In this document: positions 44,349 through 54,316 of the stretch, one piece after another | How the letters are laid out: every line of letters starts with the position of its first letter | Position numbering within the stretch: position 1 is the stretch's first letter | Source: JABDMH01 sp965223105 | Lineage (GTDB): Bacteria > Bacteroidota > Bacteroidia > Chitinophagales > Saprospiraceae | Assembly: GCA_965223105.1 (NCBI GenBank) | Contig: OZ244987.1 | Location: forward strand, 372,001-436,000 | Direction: 5' to 3' | Length of the DNA stretch: 64,000 bases | The notes under the pieces: model-generated | The model's input: the letters and a program-made list of their open reading frames with translations, nothing else | Database searches by the model: none | What the model was told of the DNA's origin: nothing | Position numbers and translations under genes: made by a program

Positions 44349-45797
44349 CTAAGCCAGGATATCTTTTACTACATGGCCATGTACATCGGTTAGCCGGTAA
44401 TCCCGGCCCTGAAAGCGAAACGTCAATTTCTCATGATCTAATCCGAGTTGGTGTAAAATCGTGGCTTGAAGGTCATGCACATGAACCTTTCCTTCCACAC
44501 CTGAGAATCCAATTTCGTCGGTTTGACCGTGGGTAAATCCCTTTTTAATCCCCGCTCCAGCCATCCACATGGTAAATGCTTCACTGTGGTGATCCCGCCC
44601 CAGAAATCCCTTGCCGGCTCTAGCTTCCATCATGGGGGTACGGCCAAATTCTCCACCCCAGACCAGCAGTGTCTCAGCCAGAAGGCCTCGCTGTTTGAGG
44701 TCCGTGATCAATGCCGATAATGGGCGATCGATAGCCGCACAGGCATAACGTAGACCATCGCCTACACCATTGCCAGGCCCAGCACCGTGGGTATCCCAGC
44801 GTGTATCATACAATTGCACAAAGCGCACACCCTTTTCCACCAGTCTTCGTGCCAACAAGCAATTGTTGGCAAAGGATTGCTCTCCCGGTGTGGCTCCGTA
44901 CATTTCTTTTATGTACTGTGGCTCATCGGAAATATTCATGACCTCTGGTACTTCCGCTTGCATCCTAAAAGCCAATTCGTACTGGGCAATGCGCGTGATA
45001 ATTTCAGGATCTTGCACCTCTGCGTAAGCACGCTGATTGATCCGATTGATCACCTCAATAGATTTTTTTCGCAGATCCCGGTCAATATTATCCGGATTTT
45101 CAAGGTCTAGAACTGGCTCACCTTTCGATCGGCATTGTACTCCTTGGTACACAGTTGGCAGAAATCCGCTGCTCCATACACGCTTGCCAGAGGTGGGTCC
45201 TCCTCGGGAAAGCAGCACTACAAAGCCTGGTAGATTTTCGTTCGGAGATCCCAATCCGTAGGTTACCCAGCTTCCCATGCTGGGCCGGCCAATCCTGGGT
45301 GAGCCACTATGCATGAAAAACTGTGCTGGAGCGTGATTGAATTCATCTGTGTGCATAGCCTTTAGAAAACACACCTCGTCAACCATCTTGGAAAAGTGGG
45401 GCAAATAGTCTGAAACCCAGGCACCAGATTGTCCGTGTTGAGCAAAATGAGATTGGGGACCTAACATCAGTGGGATATCTCGAATGAAAGCAAATCGCTT
45501 CCCTTCCATCAAAGAGGGTGGACATCGTTTCCCATCCATCTTCCGCAATGCCGGTTTATGATCAAACAATTCCAACTGAGAAGGGGCACCAGCCATGTGA
45601 AGAAAGATGACATGCTTGGCTTTGGCTGGAAAATGTGGCATAGGTCGAAATTCCGGTCGTTCACTTCGACCGAAAAGTGGAGTATCCAGCAATGATCCCA
45701 GTGTCAATGCACCCATTCCTGACATGCATTTTCTCAGGAAGTGCCTTCTGCTGTTAAACTGAGCTTGTCTACATTGTGCTTCGGCAAGAATATTCAT
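44349..45797 (-). CDS. DUF1501 family protein with twin-arginine-like signal
   Basis: A 482-residue DUF1501 (sulfatase-fold-like) protein, abundant in Planctomycetes and found in some Bacteroidota beside DUF1549/DUF1553 genes. The N-terminus NSRRHFLRKCMSGMGALTLG is a Tat-type signal. Conserved blocks include HVIFLHMAGAPSQLELFDHK, LSRGGPTSGKRVW, VQLYDTRWDTHG, LVWGGEFGRTPMME and GRDHHSEAFTMWMAGAG. Its reaction is not established; it travels with cytochrome-type partners. ATG at 45797 is preferred to a GTG two codons earlier. A 130-nt gap separates it from the downstream DUF1549/DUF1553 gene's stop at 45928. Confidence 0.88.
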   Translation of the reverse strand: MNILAEAQCRQAQFNSRRHFLRKCMSGMGALTLGSLLDTPLFGRSERPEFRPMPHFPAKAKHVIFLHMAGAPSQLELFDHKPALRKMDGKRCPPSLMEGKRFAFIRDIPLMLGPQSHFAQHGQSGAWVSDYLPHFSKMVDEVCFLKAMHTDEFNHAPAQFFMHSGSPRIGRPSMGSWVTYGLGSPNENLPGFVVLLSRGGPTSGKRVWSSGFLPTVYQGVQCRSKGEPVLDLENPDNIDRDLRKKSIEVINRINQRAYAEVQDPEIITRIAQYELAFRMQAEVPEVMNISDEPQYIKEMYGATPGEQSFANNCLLARRLVEKGVRFVQLYDTRWDTHGAGPGNGVGDGLRYACAAIDRPLSALITDLKQRGLLAETLLVWGGEFGRTPMMEARAGKGFLGRDHHSEAFTMWMAGAGIKKGFTHGQTDEIGFSGVEGKVHVHDLQATILHQLGLDHEKLTFRFQGRDYRLTDVHGHVVKDILA

Positions 45798-45927
45798 AGT
45801 CACTGCTCTTCTAAATATCGGATATTTTTCTAAGAATCAAGACTGAGTGCGTTGGACGGATTTCACTAACATCTTCAAGATCTATGATTTCTTTGGTCCT
45901 GTAAAATAGTATGGGTCAATTTGGTCC

Positions 45928-48675
45928 TCACTCTTTTACAATAAACTCGTCGAGATTAAGTAAAGCATTCGCAACAATGGTCAATGCCGCTAATTCACGT
46001 GATTCTTCACCTGAGACCACTGCTGTGTGGTGGTGGATAGCTTCGCGATAAAGTTCCTTTAGTGCTTCTAAGTCCTCAGTGTCAATTTCTCGATGCAGTA
46101 ACCTTTGATAGCCATGTCTGATCTGCTGATCAAGATCCGATGTGGACTCGATCATTTTTCCTGCCATAGCTCGGGCCGCATAATAATAGGTTTGATTATT
46201 GAGCAAAGTCAGGGCCTGTAAAGGTGTGTTGGTACGAATTCGTCGAGACGAGCAAACGGTGCGGTCAGGGCTGTCAAAAGTAATCATGCTTGGAAATGGG
46301 TCGGTACGTTTCCAATAAACGTACAAAGAGCGACGATATAAAGCATCCTCGCCCGTCACCACATAACGAGGAATTTTGGTTTCATTAATGTTTAAGGCTG
46401 GTATAATTACGCTGGGACCACCAACCTGTCGTTTGAGCAATCCACTTACCGCCAGTATTTGATCGCGAATTTGCTCCGCCGAAAGTCGCATCCTTGGACC
46501 TCTGGCTAGCCATTGATTTCGTGGGTCTTTTTCGATCTGCCCCTGAGTTGCTTTGGAAGACTGCCGGTAGGTGGCTGACATCACGATGTCTTTGATCAGC
46601 GCATGTAAGCTCCACCGGTGGGTCTGCTGCAACCTGACGGCAAGCCAGTCCAATAGCATAGGATGCGTGGGCGAAGCACCTTGAGATCCAAATTCTTCCA
46701 TGGTTTCTACGATGCCGTATCCAAAAAACTGTTCCCAGATTCTATTGACAATGACACGAGCGGTAAGCGGATTTTCGGGGCTTACCAGCCATTTTGCAAA
46801 GCCCAGACGGTCATTGAGATGATGATCTCCTGTTTTCTGGAAAATGGAAGGAATATCAGGCCGAACTTCGTGTTCAGGCGTTAGCCAGCTGCCGCGGTTG
46901 AAAAAGTGGGTTTTCCGAGCCCTCGCAGGAGGCAGCTCTTGTAAAATGGGAGTAGTCTCTGCCGGTATTTCGATCAAGTGGGCTAACTTTTTTTCTACCT
47001 CAGGGCCCAAGGATCTAAATCGGGCTTCTCTTTCATGGAAGATTATCTTGTCCAAATAAAAGAGGTGCTGGATATATGTATCCCCTACTGCAAACCGGAA
47101 GAAGAGGTCATGCTGACCATCCACCGGGTGGATAGGAGCCTTAAATTCATGAAAGAGATGTTCTTCGGTAGGCCGTGACGATTGCCAGTTCTTCCAAGTG
47201 CCGGTCTTCAGAATGGGAACAGACCCGATTTTTTCACCGGCAACAGAGTCAAGGTGAATAGAAATTGAACCGGCATGTTGAAGCATGGTAGAGGCCCGGA
47301 AGCCAATGGCTTCGACGGCACTCAAATCAACATCTTCAAATTTGATCCAGGAGCTGTCCTGGATCTGCCAGACCATGTCTAGGTTGGGCCAGATCAATTC
47401 TATCAAGGGGCTACTCTGATCGTAATCCTCCGCTTCGATGACCCGGTAATCCAGTTCATCAAGAAGGTTTTCTTTTTGAATGTGTAGATGTGCCGATCTG
47501 GGACTCTTTATGTCATCGGACATTTTTTGTTTTACCCATGTGATGATTTCTTCTACTTCCTTGGCTCCGGTAGGATCGTACGTGTAGAGCTTGGGGCTCT
47601 CATTGTAGATGTCTTTGTCAGAAGTATTGTTAAAAAAAGCCATCGATTCATAGAATTCCTCGTGTCGAAAGGGATCGTACGGATGGCTATGACATTGTAC
47701 ACAGGCCATTGTTGTTGACAACCAAACTTCGTAAGTGTTGGCCACGCGCTCAATGATTGATGCGACCCGAAACTCTTCATCATCTGTGCCCCCTTCATCG
47801 TTGGATACCGCATTGCGATGATAAGCTGTCGCTATGAGTTGGTCAATGGTCGGATTGGGCAAGAGATCTCCTGCCAATTGATGAATCGTAAATGAGTCGA
47901 AAGGCAAATCCTGGTTAAACGCCTGGATTACCCAATCCCTAAATTTCCAAATGCTGCGATTGCTGTCTTTCTCGTATCCTTTGGTGTCAGCATATCGCGC
48001 CAGGTCAAGCCACATAGATGCCCAACGTTCACCAAAATGGGGGCTTTGCAACAGTTGGTCCACTAGTCTTTCGTAGGCATCAGGTCCATCGTCCCTTAAA
48101 AATTGATCAGCTTGCTCGAGGGTTGGGGGCAATCCGGTAAGGTCTAAGTAGAGACGACGCATAAGTACTTCGCGTTCTGCTGCCGGACTGGGCGTCAGTT
48201 CATGGGATTTATGCTTCTCAATAATGAAGTGATCAATACCATTGATGGCCCAGTCATCATCAGTAGAAGGTGGAGCAATATCCTTATGTGGAACTTTATA
48301 GGCCCAATGTTTCTCCCAGGGAGCTCCTTGGTCAATCCAGCGGGCAATCAAATCAATTTCTTCATCGGAGAGGGGATCCTTCTCAAACGGCATTCGAAAT
48401 TCTGGGTCATTGCTTACCAATCTTTGGTACAAGCTGCTCTTCTGGTGATTTCCTCTGATAATGGCTGTTTTGCCAGACTCTGCCGGAGCAAAGGCATCTT
48501 CCTCAAAGAGGAGACTAAGGCCACCATTGGCTTTCACCCCACCGTGGCAACGAAGACATTTTTCATTGAAGATTGGGCGAATGTGATCATTAAAACCAAT
48601 AATATCCTGTTCAGAAAAATGACATCCGAGGGTGTATAATAGGTAGATGGTTGCGCAGATTTGGATTCTTTTCAT
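45928..48675 (-). CDS. Cytochrome c/DUF1549/DUF1553 lipoprotein with embedded CBM6-like domain
   Basis: A 915-residue lipoprotein (signal ends LLYTLGC at residue 18). Residues 25-110 are a Planctomycete-type cytochrome c with heme motif CLRCH at 40-44. Residues about 145-345 are DUF1549 (YLDLTGLPPTLEQADQFL, SPHFGERWASMWLDLARYAD), which also contains CVQCH near residue 325. Residues about 405-535 (RVIEAEDYDQSSPLIELIWP) resemble a CBM6 carbohydrate-binding module inserted between the conserved halves. Residues about 590-880 are DUF1553 (WLVSPENPLTARVIVNRIWE, NTPLQALTLLNNQTYY). ATG at 48675 gives the lipoprotein signal; a longer frame to 48864 lacks one. It heads the minus operon that includes DUF1501, SMP-30, FG-GAP and RidA-like genes. 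Confidence 0.86.
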   Translation of the reverse strand: MKRIQICATIYLLYTLGCHFSEQDIIGFNDHIRPIFNEKCLRCHGGVKANGGLSLLFEEDAFAPAESGKTAIIRGNHQKSSLYQRLVSNDPEFRMPFEKDPLSDEEIDLIARWIDQGAPWEKHWAYKVPHKDIAPPSTDDDWAINGIDHFIIEKHKSHELTPSPAAEREVLMRRLYLDLTGLPPTLEQADQFLRDDGPDAYERLVDQLLQSPHFGERWASMWLDLARYADTKGYEKDSNRSIWKFRDWVIQAFNQDLPFDSFTIHQLAGDLLPNPTIDQLIATAYHRNAVSNDEGGTDDEEFRVASIIERVANTYEVWLSTTMACVQCHSHPYDPFRHEEFYESMAFFNNTSDKDIYNESPKLYTYDPTGAKEVEEIITWVKQKMSDDIKSPRSAHLHIQKENLLDELDYRVIEAEDYDQSSPLIELIWPNLDMVWQIQDSSWIKFEDVDLSAVEAIGFRASTMLQHAGSISIHLDSVAGEKIGSVPILKTGTWKNWQSSRPTEEHLFHEFKAPIHPVDGQHDLFFRFAVGDTYIQHLFYLDKIIFHEREARFRSLGPEVEKKLAHLIEIPAETTPILQELPPARARKTHFFNRGSWLTPEHEVRPDIPSIFQKTGDHHLNDRLGFAKWLVSPENPLTARVIVNRIWEQFFGYGIVETMEEFGSQGASPTHPMLLDWLAVRLQQTHRWSLHALIKDIVMSATYRQSSKATQGQIEKDPRNQWLARGPRMRLSAEQIRDQILAVSGLLKRQVGGPSVIIPALNINETKIPRYVVTGEDALYRRSLYVYWKRTDPFPSMITFDSPDRTVCSSRRIRTNTPLQALTLLNNQTYYYAARAMAGKMIESTSDLDQQIRHGYQRLLHREIDTEDLEALKELYREAIHHHTAVVSGEESRELAALTIVANALLNLDEFIVKE

Positions 48676-49035
48676 TATCCCTGATAAGATCATTAAAGTT
48701 AAGATCTCAATCTTAATTGGGAGAGATGTATCGTGATTGATGAAAAACTGAGGTTCCCCAGACCAACAATCCCCAATACGAAGGTAGGGGGTTTTGCCAG
48801 CCATTAATGCACCAAATCTTACGTTAGATTCTTGATTATGAGTCAGAATCCCTACAACTGGCAAAGTTCCTTCATCTATTCCCTTCTCCCACCATATTGA
48901 TGATGTCTTGCCAGAAAAAGATTGCCTGCCTGCCAGTTGCGGCAGACAGGCGAAGACCCATCTTTATTAGGTGTTTTGAATCTCATGAAGGAATGTCATG
49001 GTGAGCTTTAGGTTACAGATTTTTCTACTGGGCCA
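48676..49035. other. 360-bp intergenic region with a GC-rich hairpin
   Basis: No gene recognised. The hairpin at 48924-48951 is the only structured element seen. The promoter for the leftward DUF1549/DUF1553 operon should lie here. Confidence 0.45.
48924..48951. repeat. GC-rich inverted repeat (hairpin)
   Basis: GCCTGCCTGCC (48924-48934) pairs with GGCAGACAGGC (48941-48951), 10 of 11 positions, around a 6-nt loop. It may be a terminator for the outer-membrane protein gene on the minus strand (about 85 bp beyond its stop) or a dispersed palindromic repeat. Confidence 0.6.
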
Positions 49036-49536
49036 TTAGAAAGTGTATCTCACGGCAAGGCCACCAGCACCACCGGCAAATCCAGCACCGCCTGTTAGGG
49101 CAAGACCGGGCATCCAGTCTAGACTGACATTAAGGGGTAGGTCAGCAAACTTGTAATCAAGGCCGATGTTGCCTGCGATCCCAATTTGTGTGCTGCGTCC
49201 GGTGTAGTATTCACTGTATGCTCCACTCCAGAAGCCAACAAAAGCACCTCCTCCCACATACCACTGCAATCCCTCAGCTACATCTTCCAGCGAATTGTGC
49301 ATGGTGACAACTCCAGTGATCCTTGTACTGCGATATCGCAATCCAAAGGTGCCACGGCTGCGAAAGTTTACTATGGCCTCAGCAGCTATTTTTTCATTGA
49401 CAAAGTGCTTGTAAGTACCTCCAAAGCCCCAGGCCAGCCGCAGGCCGGCCGCATGATCATATGATTGGGCTAGCATATGATTTGTAGTGAGGGTAAAGAA
49501 TATTACAGCAAGACTGACATAAAATGTATTTTTCAT
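49036..49536 (-). CDS. Small outer-membrane beta-barrel protein
   Basis: A 166-residue exported protein. The signal peptide is VSLAVIFFTLTTNHMLAQ. The mature part alternates amphipathic strands (AAGLRLAWGFGGTYKHFV, GLQWYVGGGAFVGFW, IGIAGNIGLDYKFADLPL) and ends in an aromatic residue (AVRYTF), as in outer-membrane barrels. Eight strands are plausible. The function is unknown. It is divergent from the carboxylesterase gene. Confidence 0.75.
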   Translation of the reverse strand: MKNTFYVSLAVIFFTLTTNHMLAQSYDHAAGLRLAWGFGGTYKHFVNEKIAAEAIVNFRSRGTFGLRYRSTRITGVVTMHNSLEDVAEGLQWYVGGGAFVGFWSGAYSEYYTGRSTQIGIAGNIGLDYKFADLPLNVSLDWMPGLALTGGAGFAGGAGGLAVRYTF

Positions 49537-49718
49537 AATCTTTGGCTTAACAGTTAGTAATCATTTTATCACCCTTAATTGCTGTTCGAACAAATAGGTA
49601 AACACCTTACCAATTTTTTGACTGACTTAGGGGCAATTTGCGTGTTGGAAAGTGGTGGCCAACCAAAGGACCAAATCAGCAGACGTTTAATTTTAGGGGT
49701 ACTTAATGAAAACTGTAT

Positions 49719-51350
49719 ATGAAACTGAGTACAATTGTCACCGTAATTTTTTGCTTTTTATTAAGAACAGTCTTGGCACAGAACAACAATGCTTTTCGAG
49801 TACAAGTCTCTATTGAGGCTGGCACCATTGAAGGCAATTATGATACTTACAGTGGGATTCAAAGCTATCTGGGTATTCCTTACGCTAAACCTCCCCTCGG
49901 TGATCTTCGCTGGAAGGCTCCTCAGCATCTTGAGAAATGGAGCGGTGTGAGGGAGGTTAAAGAGTTTGGCCCGCGACCCATGCAAACCAATGTTTTCGGG
50001 GACATGAGATTTCGGTCTGATGGAGTTAGTGAAGATTGTCTCTATCTCAATGTATGGACGCCCGCTAAGCGCAACACAACCGGCCTGCCCGTTCTGGTCT
50101 ATTTTTACGGAGGTGGGTTTGTTGCAGGAGATGGATCTGAACCTAGATATGATGGAGAAAGTATGGCTAAACAAGGAATCGTTGTAGTGACAGTCAACTA
50201 TCGACTGAATATTTTTGGATTCTTTGCACATCCGGAACTGTCGGCAGAAGCTCCTTATCACGCTTCAGGAAACTATGGCCTCCTTGATCAGCAAGCTGCA
50301 TTGAGATGGGTGCGTGCTAACATCGAAGCCTTTGGCGGCGACCCGAACAAAGTGACCATTGCTGGGGAATCGGCAGGTTCTCTTTCCGTTAGCATTCATA
50401 TGGCCTCTCCGCTCAGTAAGGAGTTGATTTCTGGCGCAATTGGAGAAAGTGGAGCGAGCATAAAACCGACTTTAGCTCCAGTGCCTTTGAAAGATGCAGA
50501 GGAGATCGGAGTAGAATTTGCCAGGGAAGCAGGCTATCCTTCTTTAAAGCAATTGCGGGCCCTTAGTTCCAGAGAAATTTACGAAATCTATAATGAATCC
50601 GGTCGATTTGGTTTTCCCACCGTGATCGATGGTCATATACTTCCTAAAACCCTTCCTGAAATTTTTGAAGGGCGACAGCAGGCTATGGTGCCTCTGTTGT
50701 TGGGATGGAATTCTGCCGAGATTCCAGGTACGGCTTTTATGCAGGATTTACCTTACACAACTGAGAATTTTATCACCAAGGTCAAGAATGCCTACCCGGA
50801 ATCGTATCAAACTGTACTAAAGCTCTATCCCCATACAACCCCACAGGAAGTGGAAATTTCAGCGACTGCCCTTGCCTCTGATCGATTTATCGTCTATAGT
50901 ACCTGGAAATGGTTCGATCTTCACCTGAAGCACAGTGACCAACCCGTGTATCGATATTTATATAGTAAACTTCGACCACCGCTAAAGGATGAAAATTTAG
51001 TCCCTGGTCTGGCTGGTGGTACTTCCCAAAGGAATGCAGAATCAAGCCGATCCCAACCTATTGGAGCTCCTCATGCCTGCGAGATCGAATATTGTCTGGG
51101 GAATTTACACCTGGTGGATGAATATGTGTGGACTCCCGAAGACTATGCGGTATCTGCAACGATGCATGCATACTTTGCCAATTTCATCAAGAATGGAGAT
51201 CCTAATGGTCAAGATCTGCTTCAATGGCCGGCAGCTGATCCCGTGGATAAAACTCCCCCGGTGATGATCATTGATGTGGAGTGTAAAGTGGAGGAGAGCA
51301 AGTACGAAGCACGGTATGAATTTTTGGATCAAATGTACCGCAACGAATAA
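49719..51350 (+). CDS. Secreted type-B carboxylesterase
   Basis: A 543-residue alpha/beta hydrolase of the carboxylesterase/cholinesterase family. It has a signal peptide (TIVTVIFCFLLRTVLAQ), GIPYAKPPLGDLRWKAP, SEDCLYLNVWTP, oxyanion loop YFYGGGFVAGDG, nucleophile elbow GESAGS, and the late histidine in GAPHACEIEYCLGN. It hydrolyses esters, perhaps acyl or aryl groups on plant polysaccharides, outside the cytoplasm. It is transcribed alone. Length is typical. Confidence 0.92.
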   Translation: MKLSTIVTVIFCFLLRTVLAQNNNAFRVQVSIEAGTIEGNYDTYSGIQSYLGIPYAKPPLGDLRWKAPQHLEKWSGVREVKEFGPRPMQTNVFGDMRFRSDGVSEDCLYLNVWTPAKRNTTGLPVLVYFYGGGFVAGDGSEPRYDGESMAKQGIVVVTVNYRLNIFGFFAHPELSAEAPYHASGNYGLLDQQAALRWVRANIEAFGGDPNKVTIAGESAGSLSVSIHMASPLSKELISGAIGESGASIKPTLAPVPLKDAEEIGVEFAREAGYPSLKQLRALSSREIYEIYNESGRFGFPTVIDGHILPKTLPEIFEGRQQAMVPLLLGWNSAEIPGTAFMQDLPYTTENFITKVKNAYPESYQTVLKLYPHTTPQEVEISATALASDRFIVYSTWKWFDLHLKHSDQPVYRYLYSKLRPPLKDENLVPGLAGGTSQRNAESSRSQPIGAPHACEIEYCLGNLHLVDEYVWTPEDYAVSATMHAYFANFIKNGDPNGQDLLQWPAADPVDKTPPVMIIDVECKVEESKYEARYEFLDQMYRNE

Positions 51351-51816
51351 GGTGTGGGATGTCTTTACATTTTAAGAGATCCACTCTAAACCAGGATTAT
51401 TTGCTGGGTTTCAGGAATCTGTTAAATCATTTATGAAAAAGATTCAACTGACCTAGGACATTTCTGCTGCGGGATACACAGGTTAAAGGACATTGGCCCT
51501 TAAGAAACCATATAGTTAAGTTCGTCTCAATAATTCATCATAGTTGTTTAAGCCCAATCCTCCAAAGGGAGTGGAAATGGGTAAATCGTTTTGGAAACCA
51601 TAAGTGAGTGGAACCCCTTTCACTCACTTTTTGGTTTTTCGTGCTGCCTATCGCTAAAAGGGGGAATTTCCCTACATGTTCTTCTCCTTGCATTAGGGTG
51701 GTTCAACCTTCAATGTCAGCAGGGAGGATGGCCGCCAGGGTCTTGACTCCATTGGTTTTGATGCTAGATCATAGGCCCTCTAGAGGTAATTTACCCATTC
51801 TACTGCTAAGTCCTTG
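51351..51816. other. 466-bp gene-free region
   Basis: Between the convergent esterase and SDR genes. I see no gene, repeat or strong hairpin. Confidence 0.45.
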
Positions 51817-52602
51817 TCATTTTGCTGTCCATCCGCCATCGACCGTAAGCATAGATCCTATCATATAGCTGGCTGCTTCACTTGCTAGAAAAAGTGCAGC
51901 ACCCTGGATTTCTTTCAACTCTCCCCATCTCGCCAATGCGGTCGCACCGATGATAAACTTCTTTGCTTCCTCTGTTTTGGCAATCGGGATATTCATTTCG
52001 GTGAGAAAAGGACCTGGGCAGATGGCATTCACGCAGATATTAAATGGTGCCAATTCGAGGCCTAAGGCCCTGGTCATTTGTACGACTGCCCCTTTGCTGG
52101 TGGCATAGGGAGTCCGGTTTGCCAATCCAACCAAACCTAAGGTGCTGGCGATGTTAATGATCCGTCCCCATTTCTGTGCTTTCATGGCTGGAACTACAGC
52201 ACGACTGGCGAGCCATGACCCGGTGACATTTACATTCATCACTTGACTAAACTGTTGTGGGGTGAGTTCGTCAATGGCACCTCTGATGTTGATGCCAGCG
52301 CTATTGATCAAAATATCGATTTTGCCAAAATGCTTTTGAGTTTCCACCACCATCTTGTCGATGGCCTCTGGATCAGTAACATCAGCAGCAAAAGAGGCAC
52401 ATTGACTTCCAAATGTTTGTTGCAGTTCCTTGGCTGCCTGATCACCTTCTGATTCATTTCGGTTGACCAGCATGATTTCTGCTCCAGCGGAGGCTAGACC
52501 GGCAGCCATTGCGAGGCCCAAACCTTTAGACCCTCCAGTGACAATTGCTACTCGATCTGCTAAGTCAAATTGCTTGATTCCAGGAAGTTCTGCTATGTTC
52601 AT
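51817..52602 (-). CDS. SDR family oxidoreductase (gluconate 5-dehydrogenase-like)
   Basis: A 261-residue classical SDR. The N-terminus (ELPGIKQFDLADRVAIVTGG) resembles gluconate 5-dehydrogenases. Motifs are TGGSKGLG, NSAGINIRG, catalytic NIASTLG, YATSK and the final GSMLTVDGGW. It probably interconverts an alcohol and a ketone on a sugar acid in the cytoplasm with NAD(P). It is monocistronic here, ahead of the polysaccharide cluster. Confidence 0.88.
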   Translation of the reverse strand: MNIAELPGIKQFDLADRVAIVTGGSKGLGLAMAAGLASAGAEIMLVNRNESEGDQAAKELQQTFGSQCASFAADVTDPEAIDKMVVETQKHFGKIDILINSAGINIRGAIDELTPQQFSQVMNVNVTGSWLASRAVVPAMKAQKWGRIINIASTLGLVGLANRTPYATSKGAVVQMTRALGLELAPFNICVNAICPGPFLTEMNIPIAKTEEAKKFIIGATALARWGELKEIQGAALFLASEAASYMIGSMLTVDGGWTAK

Positions 52603-52720
52603 GTCGTGGTTATTTTATTGCCAGGGGCCTGTAATTCTCACCATCAGGTAAAGGAATTTATGTTGTCGGCCAATGGCAGCAGATCCGAAGATACGTTTCG
52701 TGCCAGACCTTGCAAATCTA

Positions 52721-54217
52721 TTATTGGATGATGCTGAAAATGCGATCCTTGAACTGTAACCACAATGTATTGATTTGAGGAGAAATGTGGAGTCGAATCA
52801 TTGGCACGGTAAAAGCCAAGGTAAATATTGTCCCTCTGATCAGGATGTTGAGAACAGGATGAAAATTCAAAGTTGGGATGGCTGCCAAACCAAAAGCAAT
52901 GAGTGAAATCAAGGCGACATGCAGATGCACTCTACCGATTGGTTGCATGCCGAATTTCCACCAAATAAATAAATATTTGATAAAGTTAAAGGCCAGCAGA
53001 GAGATGCAAGTGGCATAGGCTGCGCCCAGTAGGCCGAATGTCGGTATCAGCAGGTAGTTTAGGTAAACTGCAATAATTCCCAAAATCAATATAGCTATCA
53101 GATTTACCCAGTAAAATTTTGAATAAGCAATGATGCCTTGATTCACTCCACTGGTGAGGTTTAGAAGCTGGCCAATACCAAGAATAAGAAATAATGATTT
53201 ATATGGCTGTAGTAGTTGAAGTTTGGTTGTAAGGTTTAGTAAATCATCAATACAGGTCCATGTACCAAGAAGAATTAGAGAGGCTGCAATAAATAGTAGT
53301 TCCGAAGATTGTCGGTAAATAGTTGAAATTTCAGTAAGATCTAGCTTGTTCCATGCAGTTGAGATAGCAGGGTTCGTAATGGCAGCAATGGCAGTGTAAG
53401 GCATAATCATGACATTTGACATAAACAAGAAAAAACTGTAAAATCCGTTTGATTTATAGCCCAGAAAACTGCTGACCATAATGGTATCAATCCGAAAAGC
53501 TAGAACACTACCTAGCATAGTTAATGACGACAAGAGTGCGAAAGTAAAGATCTCTTTTAATTTAGCCGTTTCAAATACGGACAGATCAAAGCCAGGGCTG
53601 ATATTTCCCAATTTGCTGAGATACCAAAAGTATCCCAAACTAGTGATGAGATACATAGCCACGAAACCGATCTTGAATTGTGTCAATCCTATCAAGTTGA
53701 AAGTAGCAGATATGATCAACACTGGTAAAATGATTTTGTGCAAGATGTTGGAGAATAGAGCCGGAATGACTATGCGCTTGAAGTTACTGATATAGGCAGC
53801 TAGGAGTCGGTTGAGTGCTAGAAATCCTAGAATCGCTAGCACCAGAATTTTATTTTGGCTAAAAATGTTTCCCTCCATGTTAAGTTTTGCCAGTAAATCA
53901 AGCAAGGGATTGCCAGCTAGAAAGGCGATTGCGGAAAAGCCTACGAAAGCCACTAAAGACGATAATATCAGAAGACCTAGGAAGGTCTTAGCATCTGACG
54001 GTGTTTTTTGGAAGTCTGGAAAATACTTTATCGCAACGGATGCAATGCCCAATGATGCAAAGGGATATAATAAGCCAGCTAATCCGATAATAAACTGAGT
54101 GAATCCATATAATTCCCATGCAAGGGGATAGATGAAAAGATTACTGACAGCTCCAATGACTAGCCCCAATGCAGAAACACCGGTATGTTTTAGAGCTTGG
54201 CGCTTTATGATTCCCAT
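52721..54217 (-). CDS. Wzx-type polysaccharide flippase (MOP superfamily)
   Basis: A 498-residue membrane protein with about 14 hydrophobic helices (for example ALGLVIGAVSNLFIYPLAWE at the start and LIPTFGLLGAAYATCISLLA near the C-terminus). The length, the N-terminal helix pair and the GLLGAAYAT element fit polysaccharide-transport MOP proteins. It should flip lipid-linked repeat units across the inner membrane. It is divergent from the wecB operon, to which it likely belongs functionally. Confidence 0.85.
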   Translation of the reverse strand: MGIIKRQALKHTGVSALGLVIGAVSNLFIYPLAWELYGFTQFIIGLAGLLYPFASLGIASVAIKYFPDFQKTPSDAKTFLGLLILSSLVAFVGFSAIAFLAGNPLLDLLAKLNMEGNIFSQNKILVLAILGFLALNRLLAAYISNFKRIVIPALFSNILHKIILPVLIISATFNLIGLTQFKIGFVAMYLITSLGYFWYLSKLGNISPGFDLSVFETAKLKEIFTFALLSSLTMLGSVLAFRIDTIMVSSFLGYKSNGFYSFFLFMSNVMIMPYTAIAAITNPAISTAWNKLDLTEISTIYRQSSELLFIAASLILLGTWTCIDDLLNLTTKLQLLQPYKSLFLILGIGQLLNLTSGVNQGIIAYSKFYWVNLIAILILGIIAVYLNYLLIPTFGLLGAAYATCISLLAFNFIKYLFIWWKFGMQPIGRVHLHVALISLIAFGLAAIPTLNFHPVLNILIRGTIFTLAFTVPMIRLHISPQINTLWLQFKDRIFSIIQ

Positions 54218-54287
54218 TAAAGTTAAGCATTACAGGATGTCAAAAATACAGATGGATCCTGGATATTCATCATACCTTTCGTTCATA

Positions 54288-54316
54288 TTGACAACGGAGT
54301 TTTGGTCATCTATAAT
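54288..54316 (+). promoter_or_regulatory. Perfect sigma-70 consensus promoter sequence
   Basis: TTGACA (54288-54293) and TATAAT (54311-54316) are separated by exactly 17 bp, 165 bp upstream of wecB. This matches the E. coli consensus in all 12 positions. Bacteroidota housekeeping promoters instead use a TAnnTTTG -7 box, so activity here is uncertain. Confidence 0.4.

Noticed and set aside
48202..48639. 145-codon plus-strand frame
   Set aside because: Antisense to the cytochrome/DUF1549 N-terminal region, where the heme motif and DUF1549 motifs are on the minus strand.
49761..50261. 166-codon minus-strand frame
   Set aside because: Antisense to the carboxylesterase gene, which shows the GGGF and GESAGS motifs.
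51608..51868. 86-codon plus-strand frame
   Set aside because: No family features; it runs into the end of the SDR gene on the other strand.
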